NCBI RefSeq assembly: GCF_000469505.1
Contig: NZ_KI272841.1
Coordinates: forward strand, 1-64,000
Source: Leptotrichia sp. oral taxon 215 str. W9775
GTDB lineage: Bacteria; Fusobacteriota; Fusobacteriia; Fusobacteriales; Leptotrichiaceae
Direction: 5' to 3'
Length of the DNA stretch: 64,000 bases
Positions within the stretch are counted from its first letter, which is position 1, and each line of letters starts with the position of its first letter. The notes under the pieces were generated by a model that made no database searches, was not told the DNA's origin, and was given only the letters and a program-made list of their open reading frames with translations. A program made the translations under genes and the position numbers. This document shows, piece by piece, positions 54,063-63,061 of this stretch.

Positions 54063-54491
54063 ATGAAAGAAATAAATGGAAAAATGAAATTAACTGAAGA
54101 AGAAATATCCAGATACATAGACGAAGCAAATGACATACTTAAAAATGCGTACGTTCCGTATTCTAAGTTTCCTGTTGCGGCATTACTGATTGATGAACAG
54201 GGAAGAAAATTCAGAGGAGTAAATGTGGAAAACGCTTCCTATGGGTTAGGAATATGTGCAGAAAGAAATGTAATTCCCACGGCAGTGACTGAAGGAATGA
54301 AAAAAATCAAACTGTTAGTAGTGACCGGAGGTACACCTGAACCAATTAGTCCGTGTGGTGCCTGCAGACAGGTAATTTCAGAATTTTCTGATAAGGATAC
54401 AGTCATTATTCTGACAAATAAGGATAAAAAGTATAAAATATGGTCGATAAATGAATTACTGCCTTATTCATTTGGCCCTGATGATTTATAG
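54063..54491 (+). CDS. cdd: Cytidine deaminase
   Basis: 142 residues, tetrameric small class. Zn ligands Cys65 (in GICAERN, with proton-shuttling Glu67), Cys98 and Cys101 (SPCGACRQV). It deaminates cytidine and deoxycytidine to uridines, which Pdp then cleaves. SD GGAG before ATG. A long-stem terminator follows. Confidence 0.96.
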   Translation: MKEINGKMKLTEEEISRYIDEANDILKNAYVPYSKFPVAALLIDEQGRKFRGVNVENASYGLGICAERNVIPTAVTEGMKKIKLLVVTGGTPEPISPCGACRQVISEFSDKDTVIILTNKDKKYKIWSINELLPYSFGPDDL

Positions 54492-54509
54492 GAAAATCAA
54501 TAAAATATG

Positions 54510-54598
54510 AAAAAGAAACTGTTTTATAATGAAAAGTAAATAATATATTTCAATATAGGGAGTATATTTTTATAAATTATAACTCAGTTTCTTTTTTG
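54510..54598 (+). terminator. Terminator after deoD-cdd
   Basis: AAAAAGAAACTG (54510-54521) and CAGTTTCTTTTT (54585-54596) form a perfect 12 bp stem closing a 63 nt AT-rich loop. The T run is in the 3' arm. The long loop is unusual for a simple terminator. Confidence 0.55.
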
Positions 54599-54640
54599 AT
54601 TTTAAGGATAGGTTATTGTTTAAAACAGGGGTGAAATTTT

Positions 54641-54669
54641 TTGACAAAAATATGAAAAAATATTATAAT
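54641..54669 (+). promoter_or_regulatory. Consensus promoter upstream of the methyltransferase and atpZ
   Basis: Perfect TTGACA (54641-54646), 17 bp, perfect TATAAT (54664-54669). Confidence 0.85.
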
Positions 54670-54712
54670 TTATCAATAAAAAAGAGGAATTGAATAGAAA
54701 AGAGGTTGTGAA

Positions 54713-55438
54713 ATGCACAAGGAATTTGCTGAAGTATATGATGTTTTTATGAAACATGTGGATTATAAAGGCTGGTACAAGTTTCTTAAAACATATATTA
54801 AGACTAAGGGAGAGGTTCTCGATCTGGGATGTGGAACAGGAGAATTTATATACAGGCTTTTAGATGACGGATTTTCAGTTACAGGAGTTGATATATCTGA
54901 AGGAATGCTTGAAATGGCTGAAAAAAAGATAAAGTCTAAAAATCTGAAAAATAATGATTATAAGCTTGTAAAGGCGGATATTGTAAATTATGAGCATAGT
55001 AATGAAGCTGATTATATTATGTGTAATTTTGATACGGTAAACTATTTTGAAAATAAGACAGAATTTAAAAAGTTTATATCAAAATCCTATAAAAATCTTA
55101 AAAAGGGCGGATACCTCATATTTGATATTGTAACAGAAGAAATATTTGAAGAAATATTTGAAAATGGAATATTTTTAGATGAAGAGCCTGAGTATACAAG
55201 TATATGGAGATACGAAAAAAAATCGAAAAGTAAATATTTTGTTGAAATAGATTTGTTTATAAGACAGCAGGAAGGGGATAACTTATTCAGAAAGTATAAT
55301 GAACAGCATAACAAATTTATATATGAGCCTGAATGGGTTGTGGAAACAGTTCAAAAAGCCGGTTTTGAAATTTTTGATGCTGCTACAAATCCTGATTTTG
55401 GGGAAAGCAGAATATTTTTTATATTTAAAAAAATATAG
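54713..55438 (+). CDS. Class I SAM-dependent methyltransferase
   Basis: 241 residues. SAM motif I VLDLGCGTGEF at 35-45, then VTGVDISEGMLEMAEKK, and ADYIMCNFDTVNYF as motif II/IV region. The start HKEFAEVYDVFM is common in small-molecule methyltransferases found next to various operons. Substrate unknown. SD GAGG at 8 nt. Strong promoter upstream; 19 bp before the atpZ-like gene, so it leads the ATPase region transcript. Confidence 0.85.
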   Translation: MHKEFAEVYDVFMKHVDYKGWYKFLKTYIKTKGEVLDLGCGTGEFIYRLLDDGFSVTGVDISEGMLEMAEKKIKSKNLKNNDYKLVKADIVNYEHSNEADYIMCNFDTVNYFENKTEFKKFISKSYKNLKKGGYLIFDIVTEEIFEEIFENGIFLDEEPEYTSIWRYEKKSKSKYFVEIDLFIRQQEGDNLFRKYNEQHNKFIYEPEWVVETVQKAGFEIFDAATNPDFGESRIFFIFKKI

Positions 55439-55457
55439 ATAAATTAGGAGAAGTTAA

Positions 55458-55898
55458 ATGTCTGATATATTAAAAAAAAGCAGTAAAAGTATAAAAGAAG
55501 TAAATAAAAGAGATGATACAGCAGAAAATAAATATTTTGAAGAAAATATGAATGATGATGTTTTTTCATTGGAAAGTAATGAAGATAAGACAGAAAATGA
55601 AGATAGTGAAGAAAAAAGACAGGAAAGACTGGAAAAAATAGAAAAACGTCTTGGTAGATACGATAAGGCAAAGGAAATAAAACATAAGAAAAATAATATT
55701 CTTATGAAATATTTTCTTATAGCAACAAACATGATTTATATTTTGGCAGGGCCTATTATACTTATGCTGGGTGCATATCTTCTGCTGGAAAAATTTGTGT
55801 TTAAGAAACAGCAACCAATAGTACTCATAATATTTCTTATATTAGGGGCTTTTACAGGATACTGGTCCCTTATAAAACAGGTAAGAGATATAAAATAG
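55458..55898 (+). CDS. AtpZ-like small membrane protein of the ATPase operon
   Basis: 146 residues. The first 80 are strongly charged (Glu, Lys, Asp), followed by two membrane helices (about 85-110 and 118-138). The pattern IYILAGPIILMLGAYLLLEK and LIIFLILGAFTGYWSLIKQV matches the AtpZ/AtpI family, whose members sit ahead of atpB and are linked to ion supply or rotor assembly. The acidic N-terminal extension is longer than usual. Confidence 0.75.
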   Translation: MSDILKKSSKSIKEVNKRDDTAENKYFEENMNDDVFSLESNEDKTENEDSEEKRQERLEKIEKRLGRYDKAKEIKHKKNNILMKYFLIATNMIYILAGPIILMLGAYLLLEKFVFKKQQPIVLIIFLILGAFTGYWSLIKQVRDIK

Positions 55899-55931
55899 TG
55901 AGTAGAAAATATTTGATAAATGGAGAGAAAA

Positions 55932-56330
55932 ATGTTTGAAAATATACCTGAAATGATAAAAAGAACTTATGTAATAACAATATGTATTTCTGTTATATCA
56001 CTTATTGCAGGTGTGTTATTGCAGAGGGAAGAAATATATCTGGGATTTTTTACTGGAAGTCTTATTTCCCTTTTAAATACGTATCTGTTAATATCAGGAA
56101 CATATAAAATCCTTCATGTGAAATTAAATGGAAAAATTGCAGGAACACTTGAATTTATAAAGCGTATGATTGTTTTCTGTTTTGGAGTACTTTTTGTAGT
56201 ATATATAAGTAAAAAGTACTATGCAGACAGTGTTTTGTGGAATATTGCAGCAACAGGGGCAGGCAGCCTTTCCTTTAAATTTTCTATATTCATAAATAGT
56301 TTTATTTCAAAGTATATTAAGAAATCTTAA
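55932..56330 (+). CDS. AtpI-like ATP synthase subunit I
   Basis: 132 residues, four hydrophobic helices (about 15-32, 36-55, 75-95, 108-122). It has the layout and position of ATP synthase subunit I, a proposed chaperone for c-ring assembly. ATG 55932 with GGAGAG upstream; an ATG 12 bp earlier overlaps that SD. Sequence conservation in this family is low, so the call leans on position and topology. Confidence 0.72.
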   Translation: MFENIPEMIKRTYVITICISVISLIAGVLLQREEIYLGFFTGSLISLLNTYLLISGTYKILHVKLNGKIAGTLEFIKRMIVFCFGVLFVVYISKKYYADSVLWNIAATGAGSLSFKFSIFINSFISKYIKKS

Positions 56331-56341
56331 AAAAAATATAT

Positions 56342-56370
56342 TTGCAAAATAAAAATGATAGGAGTATAAT
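56342..56370 (+). promoter_or_regulatory. Promoter of the core F-ATPase operon
   Basis: TTGCAA (56342-56347), 17 bp, TATAAT (56365-56370), 63 bp before atpB. This would let the structural genes be made independently of the methyltransferase, atpZ and atpI. Confidence 0.65.
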
Positions 56371-56432
56371 AAAAAGCGGAAATTCAGATTTATACCTGAT
56401 ATTCCAATTTCAGAAGGAAGGGAGATGAAAGA

Positions 56433-57341
56433 ATGAAAAAGAAAATAGTTATTTCCATATTGGGGCTATTTATTTTAATGCTGGTTGTCAATATCATACT
56501 GTCACTTATTACAAGTTTTTTACCTATAAAGTTTGTAATGCCTGACGGACTGGTAGAACCACCACATTACTATAACTTTGTTTTAGGAAAATATAATTTG
56601 AGTTTAAGCCAGACGGTTTTAAATACATGGGCAATAATGCTTTTAATAGTAATTCTTGTTAAACAGGGAGTGAAAAATATAAGTGTTACTAATCCAGGTA
56701 AAATGCAGATTATTTTAGAAGAGTATTATCATTTTATTGAAAATACATTTTTAGTTACATTTGGAAAGTATAAGAAAAAATTTATGCCGTTTTTCTCAGC
56801 ATTATTTGCATTTATACTTTTTTCAAATTTAAGTCTGTTTTTATTTCCCTTTATTGTAACAGTAACTAAGGGACCCGAAGGATATACAGTAGGACACTTT
56901 TTCAGAACTCCTACAGCAGATCCGAATACAGCGATAGGGTTATCTCTTGTGGTAGCGGTACTGTTTGTATCAGTTGGTATAAGAAAAGGTGGAGTGCTGG
57001 GTTATATAAAGAGCCTTATGCATCCGGCGTGGTTTATGCTTCCTATAAATATCGTAGGGGAAATATCCAAAATATTGAACACTTCAATGAGATTATTTGG
57101 GAATATGCTGGCAGGACTTGTAATAGGAGGACTTTTATATAGCCTTGTAGGAAGAGGACTTATCCAGTCATGGACTCACAATGCCCTTCAGGGAAGCTTT
57201 TCATTTTCAGTAGGGTGGCCAATGCTGATACAGCTTTATCTTGACGGATTTGTAGGAATAATACAGGCATTTGTCTTTACTATGCTGTCATCAGTATATG
57301 TTGGAGAAGTGCTTGGAGAAGAAGTAGAAGAAGAAAATTAG
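56433..57341 (+). CDS. atpB: F-ATPase subunit a
   Basis: 302 residues, five to six membrane helices. The essential arginine lies in LNTSMRLFGNMLAGLV; GWPMLIQLYLDGFVGIIQAFVFTML forms the last helix. With the c ring it forms the ion channel. SD GGAAGGGAG before ATG. Confidence 0.95.
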   Translation: MKKKIVISILGLFILMLVVNIILSLITSFLPIKFVMPDGLVEPPHYYNFVLGKYNLSLSQTVLNTWAIMLLIVILVKQGVKNISVTNPGKMQIILEEYYHFIENTFLVTFGKYKKKFMPFFSALFAFILFSNLSLFLFPFIVTVTKGPEGYTVGHFFRTPTADPNTAIGLSLVVAVLFVSVGIRKGGVLGYIKSLMHPAWFMLPINIVGEISKILNTSMRLFGNMLAGLVIGGLLYSLVGRGLIQSWTHNALQGSFSFSVGWPMLIQLYLDGFVGIIQAFVFTMLSSVYVGEVLGEEVEEEN

Positions 57342-57406
57342 AAATTATTAAGTTTTATAAATTAAAAAATATAAATAAAAACAAAAAAATAGGAGGATAA
57401 AAAGTT

Positions 57407-57643
57407 ATGGAAGGAATAGTACAGGCAGCAGCTTTATTAGGAGCAGGAATAGCGGCAATAGGAGGAATAGGAGCAGGACTGGGGCAAGGAATTGCTACAG
57501 GATATGCGGTTGAGGCAATATCAAGACAACCTGAAGCAAAACAGGATATAATGCAGACTTTAATTACAGGGTTGGCAATAACTGAGTCAACAGGGATTTA
57601 CGCCTTGGTAATCTCATTCCTTTTAATATTCTTAAAAGGATAA
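57407..57643 (+). CDS. atpE: F-ATPase subunit c, Na+-binding type
   Basis: 78 residues, a hairpin of two helices with the RQPE loop (40-43). The carboxylate is Glu60. Gln27, Ser61, Thr62 and Tyr65 match the Na+ ligands and shell of the Ilyobacter tartaricus c ring (Gln32, Glu65, Ser66, Tyr70), so the enzyme should couple to Na+. SD AGGAGG. Confidence 0.96.
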   Translation: MEGIVQAAALLGAGIAAIGGIGAGLGQGIATGYAVEAISRQPEAKQDIMQTLITGLAITESTGIYALVISFLLIFLKG

Positions 57644-57691
57644 TTGTGTATTAACAGTTAATGCAGTACGTAAATATTAAGGAGAAAAGAA

Positions 57692-58186
57692 ATGTCAGAA
57701 GGAGCAAAATTAGTAAATATAGATTTTACAATGGCTATTCAAATAATAAATTTTCTAGTGCTAGTTTATTTTTTCTGGAGAGTTTTTTCAAAGAAAATAG
57801 GTAAAGTCCTTGAAGATAGAAAACATCTTGCCTTATCAGAAATGGAAATAGTAGAGGAAGAAAAAGAAAAACTTGATGAACAGAAAAAAGCGATGGAAAA
57901 ACTGAAAAGGGAATCAAAAAGAAGAGCCAATGAAATACTTATTAAAGCTGAGAGACAGGCAGATGAAAGAAAAGACCAGATTGTTTCTTCAGCAATGAAC
58001 AATAGGGAAAGAATGATGATGAAAGCTGAAGCGGATATTGAAAAAATGCGACAGAATGCTAAATTTGAACTTCAGAAGGAAGTCGGAGAAATGGCTGTCG
58101 AGCTTGCAGAAAAAATTATTAAGCAAAATATAAATGACAAGCAGGATGAAATAATAGACAACTTTATTAATGAAATAGGAGATTAA
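57692..58186 (+). CDS. atpF: F-ATPase subunit b
   Basis: 164 residues. One N-terminal membrane helix (about 12-30), then a long charged coiled coil (Glu/Lys/Arg-rich) ending in the delta-binding part. It is the peripheral stalk. GGAG upstream. 4 bp before atpH. Confidence 0.94.
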   Translation: MSEGAKLVNIDFTMAIQIINFLVLVYFFWRVFSKKIGKVLEDRKHLALSEMEIVEEEKEKLDEQKKAMEKLKRESKRRANEILIKAERQADERKDQIVSSAMNNRERMMMKAEADIEKMRQNAKFELQKEVGEMAVELAEKIIKQNINDKQDEIIDNFINEIGD

Positions 58187-58190
58187 CAGA

Positions 58191-58718
58191 ATGGACAAGG
58201 AGGCAATAGCTAAAAGATATGCAACGGCTATTTATGATATAGCTGAGTCTTCAGGTAAAATAGGTGAAATAAGGGAGGCACTTAATATTCTGGCTGAAAA
58301 CTACAGGGAAGATGAAGATTTTAAATTATTCCTGCTGGATCCGTCAATAAAATATGACAAAAAAGTGGAATATTTACATAAATTTTTTGATTTTGTAAGT
58401 GAAGATGCCTTCAATGTAATAAAATATCTTGTAAAAAAAGGAAGAGTTGCCCTTTCTGATAAAATAAGGGACAGCTATTTAAAAATTTATTATGAGAAAA
58501 ATAACAAATTGCCTGTAAATGCAACTTTTGTAAAGGAATTGTCAGAGAATCAGAGAGAGGCACTTATAAAAAAACTGGAAGGAAAATATAACAAGAAAAT
58601 AGTATTAAACCTTTCTGTTGATGAAAATCTTATAGGTGGAGGAATTATAAAAGTAGGTAATCAGGTAATAGACGGTTCAATTAAAAATCAGATTGAAAAC
58701 ATGAAGAAAATATTTTAG
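58191..58718 (+). CDS. atpH: F-ATPase subunit delta
   Basis: 175 residues. AKRYATAIYDIAE at the start and IGGGIIKVGNQVIDGSIKNQ at the end are the OSCP/delta signature. It joins the peripheral stalk to F1. SD ACAAGGAGG overlaps its own start region (AATGGACAAGGAGG), so the ribosome probably arrives by coupling from atpF. Confidence 0.95.
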   Translation: MDKEAIAKRYATAIYDIAESSGKIGEIREALNILAENYREDEDFKLFLLDPSIKYDKKVEYLHKFFDFVSEDAFNVIKYLVKKGRVALSDKIRDSYLKIYYEKNNKLPVNATFVKELSENQREALIKKLEGKYNKKIVLNLSVDENLIGGGIIKVGNQVIDGSIKNQIENMKKIF

Positions 58719-58736
58719 AACAGGAGGTGTTTTTTC

Positions 58737-60242
58737 TTGAGAATTAAACCGGAAGAAGTCAGTAAAATTATCCGTAATGAAATAGAAGGATATAATAAAT
58801 CGCTGGATGTTGCAAATACAGGAACTGTATTGGAAGTAGGAGATGGAATAGCCAGAGTATATGGATTAAGCAAGGCAATGTCAGGAGAACTGCTGAAGTT
58901 TGAAAATGGTGTCATGGGAATGGCACTTAACCTTGAAGAAGATAATATAGGAGCAGTTATTTTTGGTGAATCCAGAGGAATAAAAGAAGGAGGAACTGTA
59001 AAGAGTACCGGAAAAGTTGCAGAGGTTCCTTCGGGAGAAGGCCTTCTAGGAAGAGTTGTAAATGCTTTGGGAGAGCCTATTGACGGGAAAGGAAGCATTG
59101 AAGCTTCAAAATATATGAAAATAGAAAGACCAGCTTACGGAATAATAGATAGAAAACCTGTAAGTGAGCCACTTCAAACAGGAATAAAGGCAATTGACGG
59201 AATGTTTCCAATAGGAAAAGGACAGAGGGAACTTATTATAGGAGACAGACAGACAGGAAAAACAGCTATTGCAATAGATACAATAATTAATCAGAAAAAT
59301 AATGATGTAGTTTGTATATATGTAGCAATAGGTCAGAAAAGATCAACAGTAGCACAAATATATAAAAAGCTTGAAGAACTTGGAGCATTGGAATATACAA
59401 TAATAGTTGCCGCAACAGCTTCAGAATCAGCTCCTCTGCAATATCTTGCACCATATGCGGGTGTTGCAATGGGAGAATACTTTATGGAGCAGGGAAAACA
59501 CGTACTTATAATTTATGATGACCTGTCAAAACATGCAGTGTCATACAGGGAAATGTCGCTTCTGCTTAGAAGACCGCCAGGAAGGGAAGCGTATCCTGGG
59601 GATGTATTCTATCTTCACTCAAGATTACTTGAAAGAGCCGCTAAACTTAGTGATGAACTTGGTGGAGGTTCTATAACTGCATTGCCAATTGTAGAAACAA
59701 AGGCAGGAGATATTTCGGCATACATACCTACAAATGTTATTTCAATAACAGATGGACAGATATTTTTAGAAACAGATCTGTTTAATTCAGGATTCAGACC
59801 GGCAATAAATCCAGGAGTTTCAGTATCAAGGGTTGGAGGAAGTGCACAAATAAAAGCAATGAAACAAGTTGCATCAAAAGTGAAACTGGAACTGGCACAA
59901 TATAATGAACTGCTGGCATTTACACAGTTTGGGTCAGATCTTGATAAAGCTACAAGAGATCAGCTTAACAGAGGGGCAAAAATAATGGAGGTTCTGAAAC
60001 AGAGCCAATATAATCCATACAGAGTTGAAGAACAGGTTGTATCCTTCTTCTGTGTTACAAATGGTTACTTTGATGATATCCCAACAGAAAAGGTAAAGGC
60101 ATTTGAACATGACCTGATTGGAAGTCTGAGAACAGAAAATGAAATTTTATCTGAAATAAAGAAGGAAGAAAAAGTTACAGATGAAATTAATGAAAAACTG
60201 ATTGCATACGTTACAAACTACAAGCAGGATTATGTATGGTAG
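58737..60242 (+). CDS. atpA: F-ATPase subunit alpha
   Basis: 501 residues. Starts at TTG 58737, with AGGAGG 9 nt upstream; no ATG fits. Walker A GDRQTGKTA near 169, LRRPPGREAYPGDVFYLHSR, and PAINPGVSVSRVGGSAQ (alpha/beta signature) are present. The regulatory nucleotide-site subunit of F1. Confidence 0.97.
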   Translation: MRIKPEEVSKIIRNEIEGYNKSLDVANTGTVLEVGDGIARVYGLSKAMSGELLKFENGVMGMALNLEEDNIGAVIFGESRGIKEGGTVKSTGKVAEVPSGEGLLGRVVNALGEPIDGKGSIEASKYMKIERPAYGIIDRKPVSEPLQTGIKAIDGMFPIGKGQRELIIGDRQTGKTAIAIDTIINQKNNDVVCIYVAIGQKRSTVAQIYKKLEELGALEYTIIVAATASESAPLQYLAPYAGVAMGEYFMEQGKHVLIIYDDLSKHAVSYREMSLLLRRPPGREAYPGDVFYLHSRLLERAAKLSDELGGGSITALPIVETKAGDISAYIPTNVISITDGQIFLETDLFNSGFRPAINPGVSVSRVGGSAQIKAMKQVASKVKLELAQYNELLAFTQFGSDLDKATRDQLNRGAKIMEVLKQSQYNPYRVEEQVVSFFCVTNGYFDDIPTEKVKAFEHDLIGSLRTENEILSEIKKEEKVTDEINEKLIAYVTNYKQDYVW

Positions 60243-60251
60243 GTGACATAA

Positions 60252-61112
60252 ATGGCTGAAAATATGAAGGAAATAAAGGAAAGAATTGACAGTGTAAAAA
60301 ATACCAGTCAGATAACTAATGCAATGAATATAGTTTCTTCGACTAAATTTAAAAAATTTCAGGTTCTTACATTGAAATCAAGGGAATATGCAAAGACAAT
60401 TGGAATAGCCTTTGATAATCTGGTTGCAGGAATGAAAAGTCATAACTATGAAATATTTGATGGAAAACCTGAAGTGAAGAAAATAGGTATTATTGTAATG
60501 ACATCTGACAGGGGATTATGCGGAAGCTTTAATTCAAATACCCTTAGAAAACTTGAAGGAATGAAAAAGAATTTTGAAAAGGAAAATAAGGAAGTTTCGG
60601 TAATTACAATAGGTAAAAAAGCAAAAGATTACTGCAAGTCAAGAAATATACCGGTAGACAGTGAATATACACAGTTAATACCTGAAACTATGTTTGAAAA
60701 AGGAAAAAAAATAAGTGAAGATATTGTACAGTTTTATCTGAATGATTTTTATGATGAAGTGTACATAATTTTCTCAAGATTTGTTTCTGCAATAGAATAC
60801 AGTATTCAGGTAGAAAAAATTCTTCCAATTGAAAAAAAGGAAGGACTTCCTAATAAGGAATATGTATTTGAACCTTCGGAAGAAGAGGTTTTACGTTCTT
60901 TTATTCCTAAAGTGCTGAATATAAAAATATATCAGTCATTACTTGAAAATTCTGCCAGTGAACATTCGGCAAGAATGTCTGCCATGAAACAGGCAAGTGA
61001 CAATGCTGAAGAAATGATAAACAAACTTACTGTTAAGTATAATAGGGAACGTCAGACAATGATTACACAGGAATTATCTGAAATAGTAAGTGGTTCGGAA
61101 GCATTGAAATAA
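60252..61112 (+). CDS. atpG: F-ATPase subunit gamma
   Basis: 286 residues. KEIKERIDSVKNTSQITNAM at the N-terminal helix, DRGLCGSFN in the middle, and EHSARMSAMKQASDNAEEMI at the C-terminal helix form the rotor shaft. Follows atpA after 9 bp, with GGTGA upstream. Confidence 0.96.
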   Translation: MAENMKEIKERIDSVKNTSQITNAMNIVSSTKFKKFQVLTLKSREYAKTIGIAFDNLVAGMKSHNYEIFDGKPEVKKIGIIVMTSDRGLCGSFNSNTLRKLEGMKKNFEKENKEVSVITIGKKAKDYCKSRNIPVDSEYTQLIPETMFEKGKKISEDIVQFYLNDFYDEVYIIFSRFVSAIEYSIQVEKILPIEKKEGLPNKEYVFEPSEEEVLRSFIPKVLNIKIYQSLLENSASEHSARMSAMKQASDNAEEMINKLTVKYNRERQTMITQELSEIVSGSEALK

Positions 61113-61189
61113 AATTAGGAATAAAGAATAAAAAACTGAAGAAATATATGAAAGAAAAAGATATGAAATAAGCATAGGAGGTTAAAAAG

Positions 61190-62587
61190 TTGCTTAACAA
61201 GGGAAAACTGGTTCAGATAATAGGACCGGTCATAGATGTTAAATTTGAAGATCAGCTGCCAGATATATATAATGCCCTGGAAGTGTATGATGATAATGGC
61301 CAGAAGTTAGTTGCCGAAGTGCACTCCCATAATGGTAACAATGTTGTCAGGGCAGTTGCAATGACAGGGACAGACGGACTAAGAAGAGGTCTGGAAGTAG
61401 TAGACACAGGAAAACCTATACAGGTTCCAGTGGGAAGACAGACACTTGGAAGAATATTTAATGTATTGGGAGAACCTGTTGATAACGGGGAACCAATCAG
61501 TGCAGATTTGATGGATTCAATACATAAGGAAGCCCCTTCATTTGAACAGCAGGGGACTGACAGTGAAATACTTGAAACAGGAATAAAGGTGGTAGATTTA
61601 CTGGCTCCATATCTTAAAGGTGGAAAAATAGGACTGTTTGGTGGTGCGGGAGTAGGAAAGACCGTACTGATACAGGAACTTATAAATAATATTGCAAAAG
61701 GACATGGAGGACTTTCTGTATTCGCAGGGGTAGGAGAAAGAACAAGAGAAGGAAGAGACCTTTATAACGAAATGAAGGAAAGTGGAGTTATTAATAAAAC
61801 AGCATTAGTTTATGGCCAAATGAATGAGCCACCTGGTGCAAGACTTAGGGTAGGTCTTACAGCACTTACAATGGCAGAATATTTTAGGGATAAGGAAGGA
61901 CAGAATGTATTGTTATTTATTGACAACATATTCAGATTTACTCAGGCAGGAGCAGAAGTTTCAGCCCTTTTAGGAAGAATGCCTTCAGCAGTGGGATATC
62001 AGCCAAATCTGGCAACAGAAATGGGAGCACTGCAGGAAAGAATAACTTCCACAAACACAGGGTCAATAACTTCTGTACAGGCAGTTTACGTACCGGCAGA
62101 TGACCTTACAGATCCGGCACCTGCAACTACGTTTGCACATTTGGATGCGACTACGGTTCTGTCAAGACAAATTGCATCCCTGGGAATTTATCCTGCTGTG
62201 GATCCACTTGATTCCACATCAAGAATACTTGAGCCTGAAATAGTAGGAAATGAACATTATAAAGTTGCAAGGGATACTCAGAAGGTATTACAGAGATATA
62301 AGGAACTTCAGGATATAATTGCAATACTTGGAATGGACGAACTGGATGAGGAAGATAAACTGACTGTAAACCGGGCAAGAAAAATTCAGAGATTTTTCTC
62401 ACAGCCGTTTTCAGTAGCAGAACAGTTTACAGGAATGAAAGGAAAATACGTTCCTTTAAGGGATACAATAAGGGGATTCAAGGAAATTCTGGATGGCCTT
62501 CATGATGACCTTCCTGAACAGGCATTCCTATATGTAGGAACTATTGATGAAGCAGTAGCAAAAGCAAGAAAACTTATGAGTGAATAA
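61190..62587 (+). CDS. atpD: F-ATPase subunit beta
   Basis: 465 residues from TTG 61190 (TAGGAGG 8 nt upstream). Walker A GGAGVGKTV near 150, catalytic GERTREGRDLY, and the LDEEDKL variant of the DELSEED lever. The catalytic subunit of F1. Ends 8 bp past an alternative in-frame start of the next gene, but the favoured atpC start lies outside. Confidence 0.97.
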   Translation: MLNKGKLVQIIGPVIDVKFEDQLPDIYNALEVYDDNGQKLVAEVHSHNGNNVVRAVAMTGTDGLRRGLEVVDTGKPIQVPVGRQTLGRIFNVLGEPVDNGEPISADLMDSIHKEAPSFEQQGTDSEILETGIKVVDLLAPYLKGGKIGLFGGAGVGKTVLIQELINNIAKGHGGLSVFAGVGERTREGRDLYNEMKESGVINKTALVYGQMNEPPGARLRVGLTALTMAEYFRDKEGQNVLLFIDNIFRFTQAGAEVSALLGRMPSAVGYQPNLATEMGALQERITSTNTGSITSVQAVYVPADDLTDPAPATTFAHLDATTVLSRQIASLGIYPAVDPLDSTSRILEPEIVGNEHYKVARDTQKVLQRYKELQDIIAILGMDELDEEDKLTVNRARKIQRFFSQPFSVAEQFTGMKGKYVPLRDTIRGFKEILDGLHDDLPEQAFLYVGTIDEAVAKARKLMSE

Positions 62588-62612
62588 AAATCTAAAGACA
62601 GGAGAATACTAT

Positions 62613-63002
62613 ATGGCAACAGAATTTATTGCAAAAGCTGTAACGCCTGAAGGTCTTGTTTTCAGAAAACCTGTAACTTTTTTAAAGATAAGAACAGAGA
62701 ATGGAGATATTGGAATATTGGCAAACCATATTAATTTCATATCTCCTCTTGGTGCAGGTGAAATGCTTATAAGAGAAAAAGATAATAAGGAAACTTCCTA
62801 TTATATATCGGGAGGTTTTCTGGAAGTTAGACAGGATAAGGTAGTTATTCTAGGGGAAGATGTACTGGAGGCTACAACGGCAGAAGCTATAAAAATGGCA
62901 AGACAGGCTGCAATTGAGCAGGCAAAACAGCATAAAATAAGAGAAGAACAGGATATTTTAGGAAGTAAGAAAAAAATTCAGCAGAATTTGAAAAGAAAAT
63001 AG
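62613..63002 (+). CDS. atpC: F-ATPase subunit epsilon
   Basis: 129 residues from ATG 62613 (GGAG 8 nt upstream). VTPEGLVFRKPVTFLKI with NGDIGILANHINFISPL matches the beta-sandwich domain; the C-terminal helices are Gln/Lys-rich. It inhibits ATP hydrolysis. Last gene of the operon. Confidence 0.93.
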   Translation: MATEFIAKAVTPEGLVFRKPVTFLKIRTENGDIGILANHINFISPLGAGEMLIREKDNKETSYYISGGFLEVRQDKVVILGEDVLEATTAEAIKMARQAAIEQAKQHKIREEQDILGSKKKIQQNLKRK

Positions 63003-63061
63003 TGCAATTATTTCATTTATATGCTAATATATAAATAACAAGTATAAATGGAGATTGATTT

